A stretch of 64,000 nt of DNA from Vibrio tapetis subsp. quintayensis (GTDB taxonomy: Bacteria; Pseudomonadota; Gammaproteobacteria; Enterobacterales; Vibrionaceae). Where the stretch lies: the NCBI RefSeq assembly GCF_030409945.1, contig NZ_JAUFQV010000032.1, forward strand, positions 62,001 to 126,000. The letters are read 5' to 3'. Both the position numbers and the translations under genes were made by a program. The notes under the pieces are model-generated. The model was not told the DNA's origin and did not search any database. It saw only the letters and a program-made list of their open reading frames with translations. Position 1 is the stretch's first letter. The number at the start of each line of letters is the position of its first letter. Of this stretch, positions 34,549-43,075 are shown in pieces.

Positions 34549-35292
34549 ATGGCTAAAAGTAGTGCAGCGGACGCATTAAGAGACAAAATTGATAACAGTG
34601 ACCTAAAAGGCACTGAGACCATCATGAAAAGTAGTGAAGCCTTAGCCATGGTTTCCCACAGTAGTGATTTAACCATTAATATCACCACTCCTGTTGGTAT
34701 TAAATATCAAGGCACAACCTCTTTTATTGGTACTCACGGCAGTGAATACATTTTGTTAGAAATGCCTGAAATGTCGGACGAAGACCACGAGTACTTTCTT
34801 CAAGAAGGCTTTTGGATGAATGTTCGGGCTATTTCGCCCCGTGGTGAAGGAGCTTTACTGTATTTTCGCAGTCAAATCCTTCATATCATCGAGACACCAG
34901 CTCAAATGATGTTGATCTCGATACCAAGTACAATCAAAGTACTGCAACTCCGAAAAGAACCACGATACGACGTTGCCTTATCTGCGGTGATTTACTGTAA
35001 TGATCATAAAGTAGAAGCGGAAGTAAAAGATTTGTCGAAAGGCGGCTGTCGGGTAGAAACTAGCCCATTAGTCAGGACTTTTCATGTGAATGATACTATT
35101 CGAATTGAATTAGTCGTGCGTACAAAAACCAAAGTCTCTCTTCCTGTCCTATCCGGAAAAATTTGCAATTTGCAGCGCTCGAAACACAACGCAAAGTATG
35201 GATTGGTATTTGATGATTCAGGGAAAGAAAGCGTTAAAAAGCTACTTGGATGCTTAAAGTTTGATGGTTCTAAATTGGCACTAAAAGCTTAA
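34549..35292 (+). CDS. PilZ-domain c-di-GMP receptor, second of two
   Basis: A 247-residue paralogue of the preceding protein with the same two-domain layout: ITTPVGIKYQGTTSFIGTHG in the N-terminal domain, RKEPRYDV (about 135-142) and DLSKGG (about 161-166) in PilZ. Both c-di-GMP-binding motifs are complete. GAGG precedes ATG 34549. The 250-base gap between the two genes holds no gene and could contain a separate promoter. It ends at the terminator at 35336. Confidence 0.9.
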   Translation: MAKSSAADALRDKIDNSDLKGTETIMKSSEALAMVSHSSDLTINITTPVGIKYQGTTSFIGTHGSEYILLEMPEMSDEDHEYFLQEGFWMNVRAISPRGEGALLYFRSQILHIIETPAQMMLISIPSTIKVLQLRKEPRYDVALSAVIYCNDHKVEAEVKDLSKGGCRVETSPLVRTFHVNDTIRIELVVRTKTKVSLPVLSGKICNLQRSKHNAKYGLVFDDSGKESVKKLLGCLKFDGSKLALKA

Positions 35293-35335
35293 GTCACTTT
35301 CACTAAAAACAGCGCAGTAAAAGAGAGCAATAAAT

Positions 35336-35370
35336 GGGTTATCACTGTTTTTTGGTGGTGACCCTTTTTT
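35336..35370 (+). terminator. Terminator of the PilZ genes
   Basis: GGGTTATCAC and GTGGTGACCC pair over 10 positions (two G-T pairs) around a T-rich loop, followed by six T residues. Confidence 0.8.
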
Positions 35371-35450
35371 AGTTATATGCCACTCATTAGTTACAAACAG
35401 CAGCAGCCTACGGCGATACTCTAGCCTATTTTACTAAGCCCAAAACGACG

Positions 35451-35484
35451 ATCGCCCCGCACACTTTACAGTGTGCAGGGCGAT
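35451..35484 (-). terminator. Terminator of the cold-shock gene
   Basis: On the minus strand ATCGCCCTGCACACT and AGTGTGCGGGGCGAT form a 15-bp stem with one mismatch and a GTAA loop, followed by CGTCGTTTTGG. It lies 25 bases beyond the csp stop codon. Confidence 0.8.
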
Positions 35485-35508
35485 AAATTATTTTGAGTAA
35501 CTATAAAA

Positions 35509-35718
35509 TTATAGTACTTCTACGTTTGCAGCTTGAGGGCCTTTTTGGCCTTGCTCTACTTCAAACGCAACTTTTTGGCCTTCAGCAAGAGTTTTGAAGC
35601 CTTCACCTGTGATTGCACGGAAGTGAACGAATACGTCAGCGCCGCCATTTTCTTGAGTGATAAAGCCAAAGCCTTTTTCTTCGTTAAACCACTTAACTGT
35701 GCCAGTTGTCTTAGACAT
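35509..35718 (-). CDS. CspA-family cold-shock protein
   Basis: A 69-residue single cold-shock domain that binds single-stranded RNA/DNA. RNP1 is KGFGFI and RNP2 is VFVHF, both intact, after the usual TGTVKWFNEEKG. ATG 35718 has TTTAGGAAA upstream. Members often act as RNA chaperones at low temperature, but some are constitutive; which applies here is not shown. A hairpin TGCGCATTTTGCGC lies in the short leader. Confidence 0.95.
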   Translation of the reverse strand: MSKTTGTVKWFNEEKGFGFITQENGGADVFVHFRAITGEGFKTLAEGQKVAFEVEQGQKGPQAANVEVL

Positions 35719-36119
35719 GGGTATTTCCTAAATTAAATCTTTATTCGAGCGCAAAATGCGCATTTGGTTTTAGCCATTATCACAAAGTTACTTAGAGTGA
35801 GCGTAGCAACTGAAATAATGCGCTTCTAAACATACTGTAACAGCACGTTTGAAGATTTCATGAAGCAGGTTTCAAACAAGTCGGTCTCTGTGTAGGCCGA
35901 GAGTTAAGTTACGCTAAATTGACTTTGTTGTATATATCTTTTTGTATCAAAAATGCAATAAATGAGTGCTTTTATGATGTGTGCACGGTTTCAATGCATC
36001 TAACATTTTACTGGCTTTTTGGTATCGAAGTACGTGCTACAAAAACAAGCAAAATTAACGCCACTTTTCGCCTGAAAAGCCAAGCAGGTACCTATCTCGT
36101 CAAAGCGCCTATCGCAATG
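35719..36119. other. Intergenic stretch upstream of the cold-shock gene
   Basis: About 400 bases between the csp start and the desuccinylase-like stop. The csp-proximal part should be the csp promoter and leader. The remainder (about 35900-36119) is AT-rich. A plus-strand frame with a TTG start at 35919 is open for 81 codons but has no ribosome site and no recognisable protein features. CTTTTC-AGGC-GAAAAG (36062-36077, minus strand) could be a weak terminator for the gene at 36120. Confidence 0.4.
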
Positions 36120-37130
36120 CTACCGGTGGATCAGCCTCACAAGCAGAGCTCCGGTTTCTCGTAACGATTCCGAATGGTGACTTAACACAGTGCCAGCTTG
36201 CGATGCGCAATAACGTTCTGTCTCGTCGCCAAACGCATCATATTGAATAGCCACAAGCTCCTCTTGTTCAACTTCTTGAAGCAATGATACCTGCGCAATG
36301 CAAAACCCACCTTGCTTAGCACGAATTGACGTCACACTTTGCCCCTCAATACAGCGTTCTTGGAATTTAGGCGCACTCATTGAATGCTCATCGAGCATAT
36401 GATGCGAAGCGAGAATATTCTTAATTCCGCATACTGCACGCTCTATGTAAGCCTGCTCTGTGATTTTACCTGTACCCACTTCCACGGTAATACAGGGTAC
36501 GCCATGCTGATTCCAGACGGTTTCTAAAACACCATCATCGCCCGGGTCGTTAAGGATACAATCTGGGTCCATTAAGCGTGCCATACTTAACGCTGATTGA
36601 AGTCTAAAATCAGCGAACACATACAATGGGTAAGTAGCGCCACGGGTTTGTGTGTGTAAATCTACGGTAAAACCTGCATTATCCTTAAGTAAACGATGCC
36701 ACAAGCAGTGCAAATATTGATTGGCAGCATCCCCATTGGATTTGCCAGGAAAGAATCGGTTCAGGTTACACGGAGATGCATCAGGATCCGCACTAACAAA
36801 ATCCCTTGTTCCCGCATTGATTCCGGATAAATTGATGGTTGGGATGACGATCAGACTGCCTACAAGGATTTTTCCCGCGCATTCACGCGCGATCTGCTGT
36901 GCCGTCAGGATGCCATTGAGTTCATCACCATGCACACCAGCAGTAACCATAGCTTTAGGGCCTGCTTGAGTAGCCTTAAAAACGGTCACCGGAATAAGTT
37001 GAGGCTGGGCTAAGGCTGATGTAGCGACTTGAAACCAAAATTGATGCTCACCAACCGGCAAGTCATCTACAACAAGGCGGCTAATCACACTTCGGCCTTG
37101 CACTGTATCTTGCGTGTAGACTGTTTTCAT
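36120..37130 (-). CDS. Succinylglutamate desuccinylase/aspartoacylase-family protein
   Basis: A 336-residue zinc hydrolase of the M14-like AstE/AspA superfamily. Zinc-binding VTAGVHGDELNG (His, Glu) and TVDLHTQT (His) are present, with substrate-site NLNRFFPG between them and TVEVGTG after. The exact substrate is unclear; family members remove succinyl, acetyl or similar groups from amino acids. It follows the YfcC transporter gene on the same strand, with a hairpin between, so a function in use of an N-acyl amino acid or peptide imported by that transporter is a reasonable guess. Confidence 0.85.
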   Translation of the reverse strand: MKTVYTQDTVQGRSVISRLVVDDLPVGEHQFWFQVATSALAQPQLIPVTVFKATQAGPKAMVTAGVHGDELNGILTAQQIARECAGKILVGSLIVIPTINLSGINAGTRDFVSADPDASPCNLNRFFPGKSNGDAANQYLHCLWHRLLKDNAGFTVDLHTQTRGATYPLYVFADFRLQSALSMARLMDPDCILNDPGDDGVLETVWNQHGVPCITVEVGTGKITEQAYIERAVCGIKNILASHHMLDEHSMSAPKFQERCIEGQSVTSIRAKQGGFCIAQVSLLQEVEQEELVAIQYDAFGDETERYCASQAGTVLSHHSESLRETGALLVRLIHR

Positions 37131-37166
37131 ATTGGTCTCTCTGGTTTAATCATATTTCATGTATAC

Positions 37167-37190
37167 AAAAAGGCGAGATGAGCTCGCCTT
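37167..37190 (-). terminator. Terminator between yfcC-like and desuccinylase-like genes
   Basis: AAGGCGAG and CTCGCCTT pair around ATGAG, with AAAA before and TTTT after, so it can work in both directions. It may end or attenuate transcription from the transporter gene into the hydrolase. Confidence 0.7.
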
Positions 37191-37230
37191 TTATTTAATG
37201 TTGTTGAGATTGTTTGGCTTTTCTTAAGCG

Positions 37231-38766
37231 CTAGGCAAAACCCAGAACATGAGATCCCATGACAACACAGCTTGATAGTACGAACAAGAATAAGACAAAA
37301 CGCCAAATGAAACGCGCCCAATCTCCCCATTCGATACGGCATACCCCTAATGTTGCCATTAGCGCTGCCGATGTCGGTACGATCAAGTTGGTAAAGCCAT
37401 CACCCAATTGGAATGCCAGAACGGCCACTTGACGAGTAACGCCCGCAATGTCAGCCAGCGGTGCCAATAAAGGCATGGTTAAGGCTGCTTGACCAGAGCC
37501 CGATGTCACGAAGAAATTGAAAATCGACTGGAACGCGTACATTAGCCACGCTGCCGCAACACCCGGTAGACCACTTATCACGTTGCCCGCACTGTTCAAG
37601 ATAGAGTTAAGAACACTCGGGTCGTCTGTCGCTCCTCCCCCCAAAATTAACAAAACACCTTGTGCACAACCTACCAACAATGCAGGAGCAAGCATCAACG
37701 ACGCGCCTTCTTTAAACGAAGCGGCTATGTCGTTGAGTGTCATGTCATTAAGTTTAAAGACAACGGCTATCAGACCTGCAGTAATACCCATAGTAAAGAA
37801 CTGAGAAGCAATTTCAGGGATATACCAAGCATGCACAACCACTCCCCATACAACCCAGACCGTAGACGCGATAACCGTTAGGATCACCAGTGTGTCACCA
37901 AGCGTCCAACGAGACTCTTGTTCTGATACCGCCTGACCACGGAAGTGTTCATCAGACGCGAAGCTATAGGAACGCTTAGGATCGGCTTTTACACCTTTTG
38001 CATAGTACATGACAAAGGCAATACCAATCGCCGTATAAACGACCCACAAACCCATTCGTACATACATGCCAGACAGGACAGGAATACCCGAGATGCCTTG
38101 AGCGATCGCTACAGAAAATGGGTTCATCCAGGATGTTGCAAATCCAATTTGGGTCGCGCCATATGTGACCATCGCCGTAGTGATACCATCGTAGCCCAGT
38201 CGAACCATTAATGGTGCTATGATGATGGCAAAAGCAATCGCTTCTTCTCCCATACCGAAGACCGCACCACCCAGAGAAAATAGCAGGAATAAAACGGGAA
38301 TAAAGAGTGCTTCGCTGCCTTTTGTTTTGTCGATCAGGCGCAGTATGCCGTTATCAATCGTTCCTGTTTTCATCACAACGCCAAACGCGCCGCCAATTAC
38401 AAGCATGAACATGATCACACCAATGGCGCTGCCCCATTTAGAACCCGAAGTCAAACCTTCAAAGGTCAGGTTCATTAGGCCAATATCACCACCACTGGCA
38501 AATAAGCCGACAGATTTGTATATCAGCTCTCCACTTTCATCCGTTGCGTACTGAAAAGAAGCAGGATCAATAACCGTTCTGGTTTTTTCGGCGCCATCAA
38601 CCATATACGTCACTTGCTGGCTATCAAAATGACCAGCGGGAACGATATAGGTAAGTGCGGCAGCAAGAATGCCAACAATGAAAATTAAGATTAACGTATC
38701 TGGCATCTGCCAGGTTTTATTCGACACACCAGGCGTAGTGTGAGATTGGGGAACAGCTTGGCTCAT
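37231..38766 (-). CDS. YfcC-family transporter (C4-dicarboxylate/arginine-type)
   Basis: A 511-residue inner-membrane protein with about twelve hydrophobic segments, of the YfcC/DcuC superfamily (TLILIFIVGILAAALTYIVP at the start; GMGEEAIAFAIIIAPL; QIGFATSWMNPFSVAIAQ; TSGSGQAALTMPLLAP). Members carry dicarboxylates, amino acids or peptides; the substrate is uncertain. It stands upstream of the desuccinylase-like gene and probably supplies its substrate. A 10-bp palindrome ACTACGTAGT lies at 38775-38784, just upstream of the ATG. The 281 bases upstream hold no gene. Confidence 0.85.
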   Translation of the reverse strand: MSQAVPQSHTTPGVSNKTWQMPDTLILIFIVGILAAALTYIVPAGHFDSQQVTYMVDGAEKTRTVIDPASFQYATDESGELIYKSVGLFASGGDIGLMNLTFEGLTSGSKWGSAIGVIMFMLVIGGAFGVVMKTGTIDNGILRLIDKTKGSEALFIPVLFLLFSLGGAVFGMGEEAIAFAIIIAPLMVRLGYDGITTAMVTYGATQIGFATSWMNPFSVAIAQGISGIPVLSGMYVRMGLWVVYTAIGIAFVMYYAKGVKADPKRSYSFASDEHFRGQAVSEQESRWTLGDTLVILTVIASTVWVVWGVVVHAWYIPEIASQFFTMGITAGLIAVVFKLNDMTLNDIAASFKEGASLMLAPALLVGCAQGVLLILGGGATDDPSVLNSILNSAGNVISGLPGVAAAWLMYAFQSIFNFFVTSGSGQAALTMPLLAPLADIAGVTRQVAVLAFQLGDGFTNLIVPTSAALMATLGVCRIEWGDWARFIWRFVLFLFVLSSCVVMGSHVLGFA

Positions 38767-39047
38767 AACTAAATACTACGTAGTTTAAAAGTGCGCAAAA
38801 TATCACTCAATCAGCATAAAAAGTCAATTTAAACCAAGTTGATGGTAGCTAAATCCAATATGTGACCTATAACCAATCATTTACACCCATTCAATTTCAC
38901 AAATTTGCATACACATCTACATCAATTGTTCTTTAAATCGTATTTCGTATTAACAGAAATCAGAACCTGTGAGACTATCCATTCCATATCCTTGCTAAGT
39001 TTCTCTCAACAAAGAGTTTTGTACTCATAACGGAATATAAATAAACC

Positions 39048-39944
39048 ATGTCTAACCATTCACCACTTCAAGGCGCAAGTTGGATGCTTTGTGCTGGGAT
39101 GGCTTTTGCCGTCGTTAATAGCCTTGCACAATATATCAGCATCAATTTTGGAGTCAGCTCAACCACAGTCGCATTCATTCAATATGGCATCGCCCTTATC
39201 GCTATTTTGCCTTATCTACAAACCTTAGGGTTTAGAAGCGCGCTCACCACCCATCAAATTGGTTGGCATTTACTCCGAGTTTTTTTATCTGTTATTGGCA
39301 TTCAGCTTTGGCTATGGGCATTGGCTTACCCTGTTCCAATTTGGCAAGGCATCGCATTATTAATGACCTCTCCTTTATTTGCCACGCTTGGATCTGGGAT
39401 CTTTCTAAAAGAAAAAGTCGGCGCGGCGCGCTGGTGCGCTACGTTGGCCGGTTTTATCGGAGCCATGATCATCCTAGAGCCATGGGCTGATTCATTTACA
39501 TGGGCCACGCTGCTTCCTGTAGGCGCGGCATTCTTTTGGGCTTGTTACTCGCTAATGGTAAAGAAGCTCTCCGCAAAAGATTCGCCAACAACAATGGTCG
39601 TTTACCTTCTGTTATTCATCACCCCTTTTAATCTGTTATTGGCGGTCCCTAACTGGGAAACACCAACAGGAACTATTCCTTGGATGATACTAATTGCGGC
39701 TGGCGTATTAACAGCGGTTGCTCAATGGGCAATAGTTAAAGCTTATGCTGCTGCTGATGCTTCTTTTGTTCAGCCGTTTGATCACGCTAAGTTACCGTTC
39801 AATGTGGCGGCCGGTTGGTTGATTTTTGGTTGGGTACCACCTGGTCGACTATGGGTAGGTGCCGCTATTATTATTCTTTCCGTTGCCTTCATCACACAAT
39901 GGGAACGAAAAAAAGTTAACTATAATGAAAGTAAATCGGCCTAA
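39048..39944 (+). CDS. EamA/DMT-family transporter
   Basis: A 298-residue protein with ten hydrophobic segments in two EamA repeats (second from about residue 150, FTWATLLPVGAAFFWACYSL). The substrate is unknown. It is 43 bases upstream of the glutaredoxin gene on the same strand, probably one transcript ending at 40655. Confidence 0.88.
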   Translation: MSNHSPLQGASWMLCAGMAFAVVNSLAQYISINFGVSSTTVAFIQYGIALIAILPYLQTLGFRSALTTHQIGWHLLRVFLSVIGIQLWLWALAYPVPIWQGIALLMTSPLFATLGSGIFLKEKVGAARWCATLAGFIGAMIILEPWADSFTWATLLPVGAAFFWACYSLMVKKLSAKDSPTTMVVYLLLFITPFNLLLAVPNWETPTGTIPWMILIAAGVLTAVAQWAIVKAYAAADASFVQPFDHAKLPFNVAAGWLIFGWVPPGRLWVGAAIIILSVAFITQWERKKVNYNESKSA

Positions 39945-39987
39945 CGCCGCTCTATTAAGTAAAGGCGAACTAAACACGAGGTGATGA

Positions 39988-40605
39988 ATGACCAAGCCTA
40001 TGAAAATTACACTTTACCGCTGGGCAGGCTCTTGGGGGCCATTTAAAGTCAACATCCCATGTGGTGAATGCACGTTAACAAAAGACATTTTGCAAGATAC
40101 CCTCGAAAATGAATTAGCCGGTATCCCTGTTGAAATTGAGATCAAAGACTGGCTTTCTAATTGGTGGGAACCACTAAAACTGGGGTCTTGGCATGCGCCA
40201 ATCATCGTATTGGAAGGCAAAGTCATCAGCCAAGGCGAAGCCCTTAACCGTGGTGTATTAGTACAAACGGTCATTCAAGAGTGGGCTAAACGAGATAATC
40301 TCAAAGGTAACATCGTATTTGGCAAAGCAACCTGTCCGTATTGCGTAAAAGCAAAAGCCAAGCTAGACGAATTAGGGGTGAAGTATCAATACCTTGATGT
40401 AGTGAAAGACAGTGCAGCACTGTATCGAATGATCCCGGAAGTAAAAGCAAATATTGGGGAAAAGACGCCTGTTACGGTTCCGCAGATCTGGTTAGATGGT
40501 CATTATATTGGTGGTTTTGATCACTTAGAGCAACATATCGCTGATGGAGGCATTGCTCCGCCACCTGATAACGTCATAGAGATGGATGCCAAATCGACAG
40601 GTTAG
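39988..40605 (+). CDS. Two-domain glutaredoxin-like protein
   Basis: A 205-residue thiol protein. The C-terminal half is a glutaredoxin: CPYC active site (about 116-119), TVPQIW and GGFDHL for glutathione binding. The N-terminal half is a second thioredoxin-like module with CGEC (about 25-28) and APIIVLEG, where a cis-Pro-like position would be expected. Fused modules of this kind are less common than single glutaredoxins. GAGGTGATGA precedes ATG 39988. It should reduce disulfides or glutathione mixed disulfides in the cytoplasm. Confidence 0.88.
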   Translation: MTKPMKITLYRWAGSWGPFKVNIPCGECTLTKDILQDTLENELAGIPVEIEIKDWLSNWWEPLKLGSWHAPIIVLEGKVISQGEALNRGVLVQTVIQEWAKRDNLKGNIVFGKATCPYCVKAKAKLDELGVKYQYLDVVKDSAALYRMIPEVKANIGEKTPVTVPQIWLDGHYIGGFDHLEQHIADGGIAPPPDNVIEMDAKSTG

Positions 40606-40654
40606 CTGATCGGGTACATAATAGATTGGTTATCCAAGGCCTCTAAAAAAACAA

Positions 40655-40687
40655 AACCCAAATTGTTGTCAATTTGGGTTGGTTTTT
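40655..40687 (+). terminator. Terminator, usable on both strands
   Basis: AACCCAAATTG-TTGT-CAATTTGGGTT is an 11-bp perfect stem followed by GGTTTTT, with A-runs before it. It ends the glutaredoxin gene, and the opposite strand can serve the small gene at 40714. Confidence 0.9.
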
Positions 40688-40713
40688 CATTCCATTGAAC
40701 ATCGTCTTTTCTC

Positions 40714-40857
40714 TTAGCTATTTTTCAGTTTCTTGAACATACGGCTAAATAAAGAACTGCGACGAACGCGTGGTTGTTGCTTTCCGTACAATTGATCATC
40801 AATCATTTGCTTTGCCATGTGGTTGGCAACGTAAATCGTACCTAAATCTAAATTCAT
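40714..40857 (-). CDS. Small basic protein, 47 residues
   Basis: An unlabelled short gene on the minus strand: ATG 40857, stop 40714. It begins MNLDLGTIYVANHMAKQM and ends with a strongly basic tail (VRRSSLFSRMFKKLKNS). TAGGAAAG lies 6-7 bases upstream of the ATG, a good ribosome site, and the shared terminator at 40655 lies just beyond the stop. No signal peptide or membrane helix is seen. The function is unknown. An amphipathic basic end suggests nucleic-acid or membrane-surface contact, but that is a guess. Confidence 0.65.
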   Translation of the reverse strand: MNLDLGTIYVANHMAKQMIDDQLYGKQQPRVRRSSLFSRMFKKLKNS

Positions 40858-41129
40858 AATAGCTTTCCTATTCGTAATTTTATTTCAACTATCATCATAA
40901 TACCCCAATCTCGCCTATAAACAAGATATAGATCACGTTATTTTGTAGTTTTATTACAAAAATTAAAGCCAATGCCCTGTGTACGAATTGATCCTAACCG
41001 CATTACACGTTATCTTGTTCCCTACTGTTCAATACAGAAAACCGCAAATATTTTCAATTAGTTAAGCTGAATATAAGCGTCATTCACAACCAGCTTTATC
41101 CATTAACTGACAGTGTTCGGAGAACCGTA

Positions 41130-42020
41130 ATGAAGAAAAGTGTGTCCTTAGTTCTAGGTAGTGGTGGTGCTCGTGGTCTTGCACACATTGGTATCATTCG
41201 TTGGTTAGAAGAGAATAATTACCACATCGCTTCGATTTCAGGGTGTTCTATCGGTGCGTTAATCGGTGGCATCTATGCTGCTGGAAAGCTGGATCAGTTT
41301 GAAGAATGGATAACGAGTATCGACAGCGTCGACATGGCGTTACTTTTGGATATCTCTTGGCAGTCAAGTGGCATATTTAAAGGAGACAAAATCATCAACA
41401 CCCTGGTGGATCTAATTGGTGATATTGCAATTGAAGATCTTCCTATGCCTTATACCGCGGTTGCTGCAGATGTGGCTGAAGAGAAAGAAATTTGGCTCAA
41501 TTCAGGCCGCTTATTTGATGCCATCCGTGCGTCTATCTCTCTGCCTTTGTTCTTCACGCCTTTCGTCATTGATGGTGTAGCACTGATAGACGGGGGTGTT
41601 CTCAACCCAGTGCCCATCGCGCCAACATTTGGTGACAAAACTGATATTACCTTAGCGGTGAATCTCGGAGGACCAATAGAAGAGCAGGTTATCGCGGCAC
41701 CGGTGATCACCCGAGATTCAAAATTGCACGCAAAAGTCAGCACTTACATCGACAAACTCCACAATTCAGTGAAAAAAAGTTTCGATTTCAATATAGAGGG
41801 TTATGAAATTGCGAACCAAGCTTTCGATGCGATGCAAAGCACCATTGCTCGTCAAAAGTTGGCGGCCTACCCTGCTGATGTCACGATTGAGATCGCTCGT
41901 AATGCTTGTGGCACACTTGAGTTCGATAAAGCATCTGAGATGATCGCTTTAGGCAGAACCAAAGCCGAGTTTTACTTCCAGAACACGTCCTACTGTTCGA
42001 GCAAGAAGCTCAATTTATAG
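41130..42020 (+). CDS. Patatin-like phospholipase (RssA type)
   Basis: A 296-residue Ser-Asp dyad lipid acyl hydrolase. The oxyanion loop GSGGARGLAH (about 10-19), nucleophile elbow GCSIGAL (Ser at about 43) and dyad DGG (in LIDGGVLNPVP) are complete, so it should be active. The size and layout match E. coli RssA. GGAGAA precedes ATG 41130. It has no signal peptide and is therefore cytoplasmic or loosely bound to the inner membrane. Confidence 0.9.
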   Translation: MKKSVSLVLGSGGARGLAHIGIIRWLEENNYHIASISGCSIGALIGGIYAAGKLDQFEEWITSIDSVDMALLLDISWQSSGIFKGDKIINTLVDLIGDIAIEDLPMPYTAVAADVAEEKEIWLNSGRLFDAIRASISLPLFFTPFVIDGVALIDGGVLNPVPIAPTFGDKTDITLAVNLGGPIEEQVIAAPVITRDSKLHAKVSTYIDKLHNSVKKSFDFNIEGYEIANQAFDAMQSTIARQKLAAYPADVTIEIARNACGTLEFDKASEMIALGRTKAEFYFQNTSYCSSKKLNL

Positions 42021-42043
42021 AGACTGTATTTATAAATGCCAAA

Positions 42044-42103
42044 AAGCGCCTTAACTTCTTACTTATTCAATATAATCAGAATAAGCCAGAAGCTAAGGCG
42101 CTT
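42044..42103. terminator. Long imperfect stem-loop between convergent genes
   Basis: The arm 42044-42068 (starting AAGCGCCTTA) and the arm 42079-42103 pair at 22 of 25 positions around a 10-base loop. A-run 42041-42045 gives a T-run on the minus strand. It lies between patatin (plus) and the 116-residue gene (minus) and probably terminates at least the minus transcript. It is unusually long for a simple terminator. Confidence 0.65.
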
Positions 42104-42162
42104 CGTTCTTTATCATTAATCGCTTGAAGTACGCCTCAGGCCATTACGCTATCATTGAATGA

Positions 42163-42513
42163 TTAACTGCGCTTTGACTGTGTAAATGTGCGACCTGCTG
42201 CTTGGTAGGTTTCTTTGTCTTTAATTTCAAACATGGTGTAAAAGAACCAAGCTGCAAACTTAATGAGGTCATCACCTTCATTCATCACATGCTCAACAAA
42301 CTCTTCCTCTTCACCTTGTTCGTTTTCTAATAAGGAAACATGGTAAACACGTTTTTCACCATTGACTTCAGCTAATGCGAATTGCCCAACAAGTGACGCA
42401 GCCGCTTCTGCGACTTCGACTTCTTCACAATTTTTCAAAAGCTCTAAAGCTGCGGGTAAATTTTCTTGCTCAACTACCGCGTTAACCAGTGTCTCAAATT
42501 CATTTTGTTGCAT
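42163..42513 (-). CDS. Conserved-looking acidic protein of unknown function
   Basis: A 116-residue soluble protein, strongly acidic (ENEQGEEEEFVEHVMNEGDD) with a helical N-terminal half and a hydrophobic patch FAAWFFYTMF near the end. I do not recognise a family. ATG 42513 has AGGTAGG upstream. The composition suggests a small regulator or an inhibitor-type partner, but this is not supported by any motif. It lies between patatin and the csrB-type sRNA gene. Confidence 0.7.
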   Translation of the reverse strand: MQQNEFETLVNAVVEQENLPAALELLKNCEEVEVAEAAASLVGQFALAEVNGEKRVYHVSLLENEQGEEEEFVEHVMNEGDDLIKFAAWFFYTMFEIKDKETYQAAGRTFTQSKRS

Positions 42514-42602
42514 GTTGGCCTACCTTTTATGCTAATGCCGCCATTGTAGCGATAATAGAATAAGAACAAAATTGTTTCTGCACATAGATTGTCAGCCGCA
42601 CA

Positions 42603-42901
42603 AAAAGAAAAACCCCAATACATACGTATTGGGGTATAAAAATATTTCGATAGCTTATTGATGCTACTAACTGGGCTCATTAATAATCCATTTGAGCACG
42701 CTCTATCCTTAGCGTAATCCTTTCGCGCCTTCCCAAGCGGTGTCCTTTAGCGTCCTTGTTTGCATACATCCTAGTATGCAACACTCAAATCCGTTGAGTG
42801 TGTCCTAATTCTTCCATGCATCCTTGTGCAATCCTTTTGGATAATCGACCTTGATTACCCTCTCACGTCCTGTGAGTTCCTGATGCCTGCTCCTTGCCGA
42901 C
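42603..42901 (-). ncRNA. csrB: CsrB-family regulatory sRNA (CsrA sponge)
   Basis: On the minus strand this stretch carries about 15 GGA triplets, most in the form AGGA, and several sit in loops of short stems: CTCAC-AGGAC-GTGAG, GCATAC-TAGGAT-GTATGC, GCACAAGGATGC. That pattern is the hallmark of CsrB/C/D RNAs, which titrate the translational repressor CsrA. The likely 5' end, GTCGGCAAGGAGC at 42901, resembles E. coli csrB. It ends at a strong terminator, CCCCAATAC-GTAT-GTATTGGGG followed by a T-rich run (42634-42603). A GacA/VarA-type box lies about 155 bases upstream. The exact 5' end is inferred. Confidence 0.88.
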
Positions 42902-43057
42902 ACAATAAGCTTACAGAACTTACCTCTATTTGTGACTTCTTTTCACTGGACACTTATTAAACAGAAACTAAGCTGTAATTTTTATATATAAAAAACATCA
43001 ACTTACAACTAACTAGGCACAATCTTAACGTTAGAACTGCTGTTTTCCTACATAATA

Positions 43058-43075
43058 TGTGAGACATCTCTTACA
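43058..43075 (-). promoter_or_regulatory. GacA/UvrY/VarA-type upstream activating box
   Basis: TGTGAGACATCTCTTACA matches the TGTAAG-N6-CTTACA palindrome bound by GacA-family regulators with one mismatch in the arms. It lies about 155-175 bases upstream of the inferred csrB start, the usual distance for csr/rsm RNA genes. In Vibrio the regulator would be VarA. Confidence 0.75.

Noticed and set aside
35919..36164. 81-codon plus-strand frame between csp and the desuccinylase-like gene
   Set aside because: TTG start without ribosome site, overlaps the end of a real gene on the other strand, and the peptide has no domain-like features.
42474..42680. 68-codon minus-strand frame over the csrB terminator
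   Set aside because: It runs through the terminator hairpin and the start of the 116-residue gene; the RNA gene explains the conservation better.
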